In this document: piece after piece, positions 6,735-12,759 of the stretch
How the letters are laid out: the number at the start of each line of letters is the position of its first letter
Numbering within the stretch: position 1 is the stretch's first letter
Source of the DNA: Clostridia bacterium
GTDB lineage: Bacteria > Bacillota > Clostridia > Christensenellales > Borkfalkiaceae
Assembly (NCBI GenBank): GCA_017628935.1
Contig: JAGBYC010000075.1
Coordinates: 1-12,759, forward strand
Direction: 5' to 3'
DNA length: 12,759 bases
Program-made: the position numbers and the translations under genes
Notes under the pieces: model-generated
What the model saw: the letters and a program-made list of their open reading frames with translations, nothing else
Told to the model about the DNA's origin: nothing
The model's database searches: none

Positions 6735-9134
6735 ATGAAAAAATTTATTGCATTATTTATAAGCGTAGTATTAAGTTTTTCAGTGCTTACTGCTTGTAAA
6801 TCTGGTGGCGGTTTAAAAGTTAAATCGTTTACCTTAAACGATAGTACTGTTAATAAAGAGTACATTGTTGGTGACAACGTAGATTTTTCAGGCATCGAAA
6901 TGAATATTAAATATTCTGATAAGCAATATAACAAATCACTTTATGCAAGTGATTTAGAATTAGAATACGATGCTAATCTCACTGAAACAGCAGGCACAAA
7001 AACTGTAACCGTTAAATATTTTGAAACGGTTGTAAACGGCACTAAAGCCGATGCAATTGAAAAAGAAGTTAACGGCGAACTTGTTAAAGGTAAGTATATC
7101 GACTTTACTTTTGACGTAAACGTTTATAGGTCGGCAGCTGAACAAGAAAACTTTAACTACGTTATTACTTCGTTTACTGACCCTCAAGCGTTAACTGACC
7201 GTAAAAAAGTTATCGAAAACGCTGGTAAAGCCGCTTACGAAGAAGACAGATATAAAGGTCAATTCTTTGGTGGTAAAGATACTACTTACTACGTAGGTGA
7301 CGATAACGAATTTAAGTTCCTTCCTAAACTTACTGCTATCGAACCAGGTTCAAACAATACGGTTGGTCTTACAGCGTTTGTTAGTGACGTTAAAATTTCT
7401 ATGAAAGTAGAAGGCGAATACGTAGAACTTACTAAAAAAGAAAGTGCTGACGCTACTTCATACCTTGTAGACTATACTTATAGTGGCGAAACTTACGTTA
7501 CCGTAGAAACTTTCATGCAAAAATATCAATTTGTAGACGGTAAAGCTACTAATGAAGAATTTAAAATTGAAGTTGCCCCTGCAAAAGCATACGGCTATAC
7601 TGGTAATAAAGTTTCTACTATTGAAGTAAAAGTTATTGACGCGTTCAACGTTTATACTGCTAAACAATTATCAGTTGTTGATAACGTTCAATCAAACCCT
7701 AACGGAGACCCTGAATATTTTGAAAACGCTTGGGTTGACATTAAAACAAGACAAGGTTTATTAGGCGTTAATCCTAATGGTGTAATTCTTCATAACGATA
7801 TTTCTATTTATGCTGACGACATTCCTGAAGCATTCTTTAACGTAGCAGAAAAAACGGTATTATTCACAGATGAAGACGATACTAACGACGTTGCCGACGT
7901 TACTATTAAAGAAGGCGACAAAGCATTAAAAGATATTGTTTATATCTACAACCGTCAAGATAATGGTAACTTTATAATGCAAGGTAACTACTTCTCAATT
8001 GACACTAACACACTTCCTTACGTAGGTGCTAACGCGTTATTTGATGAAAGCAGTGAATTAGGCTATGGCGCAGACTTCTCTAATACTTGTTTATTCCACA
8101 TTTCTGGTTTAATTGACGGATATCATTTAGAAGGTTCTGACTATAAAGCAACTCAAAACACACCAGAAACATATTTAAATTTAAAAATTGAAAATATGCA
8201 ACTTATCGGTAACGCATCAAGAAACGAACTTCGCGTTAAAAACGGTGAAGAAATGTTATCTGCCGGTGGTTTACTTTTATTACACGTTAAAAAATCAACA
8301 ACTAACATTACTAACGTTCTTGCAAACTCTTTCTTTATTCCGTTCCTTTCAGACTGTATTAGAACTGTAAATACAAGAAACGTATTAAACCTTAACTACG
8401 TTAAAGTTTACGATTCTTTCCAAAACGCAGGCTTTATTTGTAACAACGCTGAAATCAATATTAAAAAATCTAATATTGAAAACGCTGGTGGCCCATTATT
8501 CATTTTACAACACGGCCATAAACAAGAAAACGACGAAGTTTACGTTTACGCTGACGGTGCTCACCCAGAGTTAAATGCTGATGATGAAAGCACGCTTATT
8601 TCAATGCTTAACGGTGGTGAATTCTGGTTTAAATCAGTAGGTGCTGACACTCAAGTTAAAGATATTAAATCGCTTAACGAGATATTTAAAGGTATTGCGC
8701 TTTTAACTAAAGACACTCCTTACTTCGTTAACAAATCAATGGTAAACGCTCAAGATAAAATGAACGTTATCGCTCTTTCAATGGGTATGGGTACTATTGA
8801 AGCGCTTGCTGACGTTAACGCTGAAGCAGAAATTAACATCGGTAACTTTACGTTAAATAGAGATAGAGGTTCTGCGTACCGTGATACTAATAGTATGGAT
8901 GGTATGATGTTTGAAGGTCTTCTTTCTCAAGGTGCACCTGTTTTAGGTGTAAACACTGTAGGTGCAGTTGTTCCAAGAATTTATTATAACGGCACTGGTA
9001 TTGAGGGTGCGACTATGGACCCTAATTTAAAGGAAGCGTACCAATATGCCTTTATTCAAGGTCTTGCAGGTAGCAAATACGTATCACTTAACCGTCAAGG
9101 TTTAGGTCTTGTTCTTGAACTTTATAACGCATAA
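6735..9134 (+). CDS. Large surface lipoprotein with Ig-like domain and probable beta-helix
   Basis: The 799 residues open with a lipoprotein signal peptide: Lys2-Lys3, a hydrophobic core, and lipobox LTAC with Cys21 as the lipid-modified residue, followed by a short GGG linker. Residues 27-95 match a bacterial Ig-like domain of the Big_3 type (YIVGDNVDFSGIEMNIKYSD, then ETAGTKTVTVKY). The central and C-terminal region (about 300-760) has many short strands with Asn turns, such as TTNITNVLANSFF, NLNYVKVYDSFQNAGFICN and INIKKSNIENAGGPLFI. That is the pattern of a right-handed parallel beta-helix, a fold common in polysaccharide-binding or -cleaving surface proteins. No catalytic motif is evident. 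A good ribosome binding site (AAGGAGA) precedes the ATG. It is the last gene of the four-gene unit, 52 bases after the small anchored protein, and is closed by a terminator. The protein should face the outside of the cytoplasmic membrane. Its ligand is unknown. Confidence 0.85.
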   Translation: MKKFIALFISVVLSFSVLTACKSGGGLKVKSFTLNDSTVNKEYIVGDNVDFSGIEMNIKYSDKQYNKSLYASDLELEYDANLTETAGTKTVTVKYFETVVNGTKADAIEKEVNGELVKGKYIDFTFDVNVYRSAAEQENFNYVITSFTDPQALTDRKKVIENAGKAAYEEDRYKGQFFGGKDTTYYVGDDNEFKFLPKLTAIEPGSNNTVGLTAFVSDVKISMKVEGEYVELTKKESADATSYLVDYTYSGETYVTVETFMQKYQFVDGKATNEEFKIEVAPAKAYGYTGNKVSTIEVKVIDAFNVYTAKQLSVVDNVQSNPNGDPEYFENAWVDIKTRQGLLGVNPNGVILHNDISIYADDIPEAFFNVAEKTVLFTDEDDTNDVADVTIKEGDKALKDIVYIYNRQDNGNFIMQGNYFSIDTNTLPYVGANALFDESSELGYGADFSNTCLFHISGLIDGYHLEGSDYKATQNTPETYLNLKIENMQLIGNASRNELRVKNGEEMLSAGGLLLLHVKKSTTNITNVLANSFFIPFLSDCIRTVNTRNVLNLNYVKVYDSFQNAGFICNNAEINIKKSNIENAGGPLFILQHGHKQENDEVYVYADGAHPELNADDESTLISMLNGGEFWFKSVGADTQVKDIKSLNEIFKGIALLTKDTPYFVNKSMVNAQDKMNVIALSMGMGTIEALADVNAEAEINIGNFTLNRDRGSAYRDTNSMDGMMFEGLLSQGAPVLGVNTVGAVVPRIYYNGTGIEGATMDPNLKEAYQYAFIQGLAGSKYVSLNRQGLGLVLELYNA

Positions 9135-9147
9135 TAAAACTTAATAT

Positions 9148-9177
9148 AAAAAAGACGGTGAAATGCCGTCTTTTTTT
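9148..9177. terminator. Rho-independent terminator after the lipoprotein gene
   Basis: The stem GACGG (9154-9158) with CCGTC (9166-9170) is extended by A residues (9148-9153) pairing with the T-run (9171-9177). The A-run on the opposite arm means it could also work on the minus strand. It lies 13 bases after the lipoprotein stop codon and ends the operon that began at 2256. Confidence 0.9.
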
Positions 9178-9203
9178 ACTTCGTAAAAAGGGTGGTATAA
9201 AAT
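9175..9203 (+). promoter_or_regulatory. Possible promoter for the secreted hydrolase gene
   Basis: TTTACT (9175-9180) and TAAAAT (9198-9203) are 17 bases apart. The -35 box matches four of six consensus bases and overlaps the T-run of the preceding terminator. The start site would be near 9210, about 42 bases before the ATG. Confidence 0.45.
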
Positions 9204-9240
9204 TGCTTGTAAAATATTAAATAGTGGTGTAAAATATTAT
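9192..9240. repeat. Short direct repeats upstream of the secreted hydrolase gene
   Basis: GTGGTATAAAAT (9192-9203) recurs as GTGGTGTAAAAT (9224-9235), 32 bases on. TGTAAAATATTA occurs twice, at 9208-9219 and 9228-9239, exactly 20 bases apart. The offsets are close to three and two helical turns, so the repeats could be tandem sites for a regulator on one face of the DNA. They could also be chance repeats in AT-rich DNA. Confidence 0.4.
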
Positions 9241-9251
9241 AGAGGTGGATT

Positions 9252-10085
9252 ATGGCATTATTTAAAAACAAACTAACAAAAACGCTATGTATAATTTTTG
9301 CCGTTATAATTTTACTCACGTCCACCTTATTTATAGGTGCATACGCAAGTGAAAGTTGGAAGCCTTGGCAACCAAACTATGAAAAGCAAGATATTACCGA
9401 AATTTTAAATAAGCCTTCGTTAACTGACGCCGATTACGACGTTTTATATCAGCAAACGGGGCTAACTAAACTTGGCGTTGACGGGCTTTTAGAAAATGGT
9501 GAAAAGTCCACCATTTTACAAATTCAAAACTACTTTTTTGAAACGCAAGATATCTATTACAATAGTTTTGCTCCACTTATGGGTTATATGCGCCGTAAAA
9601 ATAATAGTTACGTGCCACACGCCGTGCTTGAAAATGGCGACGTATTGTTTAGCCCGTCTACCTTTTTATCTTTTTTAGAAATGGGGCACTCGTCAATGGT
9701 TATTAACGAAATAACCGAATCAACTATTCAAGCAAGTGGCTACGGGGTTAATTCAAACGTTATTTCGGCAGACAATATTTTCATTAGGCCAGCCTTCGTT
9801 ATAGCGCGCGTTAAGGCCGATAAAACGGTGCGTGACACAGTTGCGTCGTACGCAAGCAATAACTTGTTAGGGCTTGAATACGACATTTTAGCCGGCATTT
9901 TCGAGCCTAAAGCCGTTAAAAATCTTGAAAGAACACATTGTTCGCATATTATATGGTATGCCTATAATCATTTTGGTATTGATATCGATGGAACAGGCGA
10001 TAAAATAGTAACACCACTTGATTTAGTTGTGGGCGAAAACGTTGAAATTGTGCAGGTGTACGGCATCAACCCTAAATCGTTATAA
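9252..10085 (+). CDS. Secreted YiiX/YebB-like (permuted NlpC/P60) putative cysteine hydrolase
   Basis: This 277-residue protein has a signal peptide (hydrophobic 11-31, AYA at 30-32 as the likely cleavage site). The mature part resembles the YiiX/YebB family (Peptidase_C92), a circularly permuted branch of NlpC/P60 papain-like enzymes. In that branch the histidine comes before the cysteine. Here NGDVLFSP (128-135) leads to GHSSMV with His146, then IRPAFVIARV (178-187), LGLEYD (206-211), and HCSHIIWYAYNHFGIDI with Cys230 as the likely nucleophile. A TPLDL motif (254-258) follows, as in the family's P-x-DL end. Such enzymes cleave amide or thioester bonds in cell-wall peptides or lipids. The exact substrate is not readable. 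The ribosome binding site is GAGGTGG, three bases before the ATG. It appears to be a single-gene unit with its own promoter. Function rests on motif order rather than strong overall similarity. Confidence 0.75.
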   Translation: MALFKNKLTKTLCIIFAVIILLTSTLFIGAYASESWKPWQPNYEKQDITEILNKPSLTDADYDVLYQQTGLTKLGVDGLLENGEKSTILQIQNYFFETQDIYYNSFAPLMGYMRRKNNSYVPHAVLENGDVLFSPSTFLSFLEMGHSSMVINEITESTIQASGYGVNSNVISADNIFIRPAFVIARVKADKTVRDTVASYASNNLLGLEYDILAGIFEPKAVKNLERTHCSHIIWYAYNHFGIDIDGTGDKIVTPLDLVVGENVEIVQVYGINPKSL

Positions 10086-10103
10086 ACTTCGTTGTGTGTC
10101 GTT

Positions 10104-10132
10104 TTTAACGCTTTATGAAAAACTGTTATACT
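10104..10132 (+). promoter_or_regulatory. Possible extended -10 promoter for the 10212 gene
   Basis: TGTTATACT (10124-10132) is an extended -10 element (TG-N-TATACT). A weak -35 box, TTTAAC (10104-10109), lies 17 bases upstream of TATACT. Initiation near 10139 would place the tandem hairpins at 10154-10187 inside the mRNA leader. Confidence 0.45.
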
Positions 10133-10153
10133 TCGCGTAGTCAAAACCATAAC

Positions 10154-10195
10154 GCAACGTTAGTTGCACTTCACTCGCCAAAGGCGAATATCACT
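10154..10195 (+). repeat. Tandem hairpin leader with repeated TCACT spacers
   Basis: Two small hairpins follow each other: GCAAC-GTTA-GTTGC (10154-10167) and TCGCC-AAA-GGCGA (10175-10187). Each is followed by a nearly identical spacer, ACTTCACT (10168-10175) and ATATCACT (10188-10195). The last spacer ends six bases before the ribosome binding site of the next gene. I recall similar hairpin-spacer arrays in clostridial metagenome assemblies, but cannot check copies here. Confidence 0.5.
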
Positions 10196-10211
10196 TTCAA
10201 AAGGAGAAATT

Positions 10212-10721
10212 ATGGAACTTTATACTATTATAAACGACAAAACCAAATGGAATAACCATCTTAAAGGCGACGGTCTTTTTAAAGCCGAAAAATACTCTAA
10301 AGAACAGGCTGAAGAGTTTTTAAAGGCAGTTAATGATTACGCCTTAAAAGACTGTTATTCATATAGTTATGAATACGACGATTATAACGATAAGTCGTCG
10401 GGTGGTGGCATTTATTATCATGAAATAAACGTTGACGAACTCTTAATTTGTGAAGATAAAGTGGTAGGTGTTATATTCGTTACAAAGCATAATGAAAGTG
10501 CAATGTCTAATTGCTACACGTATAATTTTAACGCTTTGTTTTTCGACGCTCCTAATAAAGAAAAGGGTGAAAACTGGAACGGTTTTTGCAAGTTAGAAAA
10601 CTGCGTTGTAACGCCAAGCAAAACGTTTGAAGAAGATAGCACCGTTTATCTTATTAAAAAAACCGACGTGCCAACGGATAAAAAATACACCCCTTTTCAA
10701 ATAGAAAACTTATTATATTAA
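10212..10721 (+). CDS. Small cytosolic protein of unknown function
   Basis: This 169-residue protein has no signal peptide, no membrane segment and no domain I recognise. The ATG at 10212 is chosen because AAAAGGAGA sits just before it. The frame could extend to a TTG at 10164, but that extension only reads through the hairpin leader and has no ribosome binding site. The protein is acidic and rich in aromatic residues, with a Tyr/Asp-rich stretch (YSYSYEYDDYNDKSSGGG, about 49-66) that is probably a flexible loop. The rest looks like a mixed alpha/beta fold (EQAEEFLKAVNDYAL helix, then strands VVGVIFV and YNFNALFF). It lies alone between the hydrolase gene and the tRNA, with its own leader and terminator. 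Its function is unknown. Confidence 0.72.
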   Translation: MELYTIINDKTKWNNHLKGDGLFKAEKYSKEQAEEFLKAVNDYALKDCYSYSYEYDDYNDKSSGGGIYYHEINVDELLICEDKVVGVIFVTKHNESAMSNCYTYNFNALFFDAPNKEKGENWNGFCKLENCVVTPSKTFEEDSTVYLIKKTDVPTDKKYTPFQIENLLY

Positions 10722-10725
10722 AAAT

Positions 10726-10758
10726 AAAAGGTTGTTTGTAAATCAAACAACCTTTTTT
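10726..10758. terminator. Bidirectional terminator between the 10212 gene and the tRNA
   Basis: A 13-bp perfect stem (10726-10738 with 10744-10756, loop TAAAT) is flanked by A residues on the left and six T residues (10753-10758) on the right. It works in both directions, so it can stop the + strand gene and the minus-strand tRNA transcript. Base 10758 also belongs to the encoded CCA end of the tRNA. Confidence 0.92.
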
Positions 10759-10834
10759 GGTCTGCCCGACAGGGTTTGAACCTATACTCTTAAGAATCGG
10801 AATCTTATGCGTTATCCAGTTACGCTACGGGCAG
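10758..10834 (-). tRNA. tRNA-Arg(CCG) with encoded CCA
   Basis: Read on the minus strand, the gene folds into a complete cloverleaf. The acceptor stem is CTGCCCG/CGGGCAG (seven perfect pairs) and the D-stem GCGT/ACGC, with GG then A in the D-loop. The anticodon stem TAAGA/TCTTA carries loop TTCCGAT with anticodon CCG, the variable loop has five bases, and the T-arm ATAGG/CCTGT carries loop TTCAAAC. The anticodon reads CGG (arginine). A20 in the D-loop and C35 in the anticodon are the classic bacterial arginine identity bases. The discriminator is A (10761), and CCA is encoded at 10760-10758. The 74-base body is of normal size. Confidence 0.95.
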
Positions 10835-10845
10835 GGGCTATATAC

Positions 10846-10874
10846 ATATTATATTAACTTTTAAAAAAAATCAA
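10846..10874 (-). promoter_or_regulatory. Promoter of tRNA-Arg
   Basis: On the minus strand TTGATT (10874-10869) is followed by overlapping -10 candidates: TATAAT (10853-10848, 15-base spacer) and TAATAT (10851-10846, 17-base spacer). Either would start transcription a few bases before the tRNA 5' end at 10834. Confidence 0.6.
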
Positions 10875-10924
10875 GTAAATATATGCTAATGGCGTATTCT
10901 ACAAAATTCGCCGTGGCTAAATAT

Positions 10925-10954
10925 GTTGACTATTAAGCCGTCGTGTGATAAAAT
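10925..10954 (+). promoter_or_regulatory. Possible promoter of mnmA
   Basis: TTGACT (10925-10930) and TAAAAT (10949-10954) have an 18-base spacer. Initiation near 10961 would leave a leader of only about ten bases, with the TAGGTG ribosome binding site at its very start. That is short but workable. No other clear promoter lies between the tRNA promoter and the gene. Confidence 0.55.
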
Positions 10955-10967
10955 AATTCGTAGGTGA

Positions 10968-12053
<1,086 letters not shown>

Positions 12054-12060
12054 AAACTCT

Positions 12061-12089
12061 CGCGTGTGCGTGCGCGCGTGTACGCGTAT
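12061..12089. other. 29-base alternating pyrimidine/purine CG-rich tract
   Basis: Each base from 12061 to 12089 alternates pyrimidine and purine, mainly CG and TG steps. An AT-only stretch (about 12091-12120) follows. It is a strong candidate for Z-DNA formation next to easily melted DNA. It lies between the mnmA stop codon and its terminator and therefore appears in the mnmA 3' untranslated RNA. Confidence 0.6.
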
Positions 12090-12120
12090 CATATATAATA
12101 TATAGTATATAATAATTATT

Positions 12121-12147
12121 AAAACGCAGTTAAGTCTGCGTTTTTTT
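12121..12147 (+). terminator. Rho-independent terminator of mnmA
   Basis: AAAACGCAG (12121-12129) pairs with CTGCGTTTT (12136-12144) around a six-base loop, and the T-run extends to 12147. It lies 67 bases after the mnmA stop codon and insulates the rRNA promoters. Confidence 0.9.
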
Positions 12148-12237
12148 AAGTTTTAAAAAAACTTTGTGAAATTTTTTTAAAGCAGTTGTGTTTTAAAAGG
12201 CTAAAATTTATAAAAAAACACAAGATATTGTGCGCTA

Positions 12238-12268
12238 AAAAATTTTTTAAAAAATAATAAAAAAATAA
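12238..12268 (+). promoter_or_regulatory. A/T-rich UP-like element ahead of rRNA promoter P1
   Basis: The 30 bases directly before the P1 -35 box consist almost entirely of A and T runs. This matches the UP elements that raise rRNA promoter strength by binding the RNA polymerase alpha subunits. The wider 12148-12268 stretch is similarly AT-rich and holds no gene. Confidence 0.55.
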
Positions 12269-12297
12269 TTGACAAATTTTTTAAAATATAGTTTAAT
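12269..12297 (+). promoter_or_regulatory. rRNA operon promoter P1
   Basis: TTGACA (12269-12274) is a perfect -35 box, followed after 17 bases by TTTAAT (12292-12297). Transcription would start near 12304. The bases between P1 and P2 hold no gene. Confidence 0.78.
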
Positions 12298-12445
12298 AGG
12301 AGGGCACTCAAGCGATAGACTAGTACTGTTTAACATAATAAAACGGTAAAAAATACTATAAAAATGGTAGATTTTTGGCTGGTTTTTTGGGCAAAAAAGT
12401 TTTTTCAAAAAATTAAAAAAACTTTATAAAATCTTGAAAAATTAG

Positions 12446-12474
12446 TTGACAAACCATTTTACTTATGGTATTAT
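12446..12474 (+). promoter_or_regulatory. rRNA operon promoter P2
   Basis: TTGACA (12446-12451) and TATTAT (12469-12474) are separated by exactly 17 bases. This is the closer of two tandem promoters, a layout typical of rRNA operons. Transcription would start near 12481. Confidence 0.88.
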
Positions 12475-12480
12475 ATTTAG

Positions 12481-12698
12481 GCTGTCGATTGAAAACAGCA
12501 CTCGATGAACTGTCGTTCATCTTAGGTAGATTAAAAATTGAATAGAAGGAAATGAATTGAGTACAAGAATATTTTGTAATCAAAAGTTTCTGTCAATTAA
12601 ATTTGAGCATATTTAATATGTACTAAACAACAGTCAGCAAAAACGAACAATTTTTAAATCGTTAGAGCAGTTGAACTTCGGTTCAGCTTTAAGAAATT
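12481..12698 (+). other. Structured 5' leader of the rRNA operon
   Basis: About 218 bases lie between P2 and the mature 16S start. Three hairpins are visible: GCTGT/ACAGC (12481-12499), GATGAAC-TGTC-GTTCATC (12504-12521), and an 8-bp stem closed by a very stable C(TTCG)G loop (12669-12688). The first two lie at the extreme 5' end of the transcript and the last just before 16S, where it may guide processing. I found no convincing boxA sequence. No open reading frame with a ribosome binding site is present. Confidence 0.65.
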
Positions 12699-12759
12699 AA
12701 ACTTAAGGGTTTGATTCTGGCTCAGGACGAACGCTGGCGGCGTGCTTAACACATGCAAG
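12699..12759 (+). rRNA. rrs: 16S ribosomal RNA, 5' end (partial)
   Basis: The conserved 16S opening is present: GGGTTTGATTCTGGCTCAG, GACGAACGCTGGCGGCGTGC, then TTAACACATGCAAG. Aligned to E. coli by the 27F primer site (A at 12706 as position 8), the mature 5' end falls at about 12699. The GACGAACGCTGGCGGCGTGC form is typical of Clostridia. The rest of the gene lies beyond the window. Confidence 0.97.

Noticed and set aside
8188..8370. Possible 60-residue protein inside the lipoprotein gene
   Set aside because: It lies wholly within a well-supported gene in another frame, with no ribosome binding site and no recognisable features. The same holds for the other overlapping short frames.
10164..10211. 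Upstream TTG start for the small cytosolic protein
   Set aside because: The added residues only translate the hairpin array, and the strong ribosome binding site lies just before the ATG at 10212.
12298..12304. AGGAGGG between the rRNA promoters as a ribosome binding site
   Set aside because: No start codon with an open frame of useful length follows. It is part of the P1 start region.
12525..12698. Small gene or riboswitch in the rRNA leader
   Set aside because: The AGAAGGAAATG at about 12544 looks like a start site but opens only a very short frame, and no known riboswitch core was recognised. It fits an rRNA leader better.

Overview
The window reads as a chromosomal segment from a low-GC Gram-positive bacterium (Bacillota, probably class Clostridia, possibly an uncultured gut lineage). 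The reasons are AT-rich spacers, strong AAGGAG-type ribosome binding sites, TTGACA/TATAAT-type promoters, poly-T hairpin terminators, a Sec/lipobox lipoprotein, an Lrp regulator next to an aminotransferase (a pairing known from Bacillus), and the first 61 bases of a clostridial-looking 16S rRNA at the right edge. Placement below class level is not possible from this sequence alone. All protein genes are on the + strand; the only minus-strand gene is a tRNA.

Left part (1-2220). The tail of an Lrp/AsnC-type regulator overlaps a PLP-dependent class I/II aminotransferase by four bases, so the two form one translationally coupled amino-acid operon that ends in a clean terminator. A 24-base alternating pyrimidine/purine tract follows. 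Next comes a strong promoter with a perfect 14-bp palindrome at its start site, driving a small two-pass membrane protein of unknown function. That gene is followed by a long imperfect palindrome (2125-2220) with a terminator nested inside it.

Centre (2256-9177). Four tightly packed genes look like one operon. The first is a membrane protein in which a YwaF/TMEM164-like domain is fused to an ABC ATPase. The second is an ABC-2-like permease, overlapping the first by 17 bases. The third is a small acidic protein with one membrane anchor, and the fourth is a 799-residue surface lipoprotein with an Ig-like domain and a probable beta-helix region. A terminator closes the unit. My reading is that the first two genes make an export or envelope-remodelling machine and the last two act outside the membrane. 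This is the most promising candidate for an undescribed system in the window.

Right part (9178-12759). A secreted YiiX-like (permuted NlpC/P60) putative cysteine hydrolase lies behind a promoter region with short direct repeats. A small cytosolic protein of unknown function lies behind a leader of tandem hairpins. A convergent tRNA-Arg(CCG) shares a two-way terminator with that gene. mnmA (tRNA 2-thiouridylase) follows. The last 640 bases are the control region of an rRNA operon: a second alternating CG-rich tract, the mnmA terminator, an A/T-rich upstream element, two consensus promoters about 177 bases apart, a structured leader, and the start of 16S rRNA.
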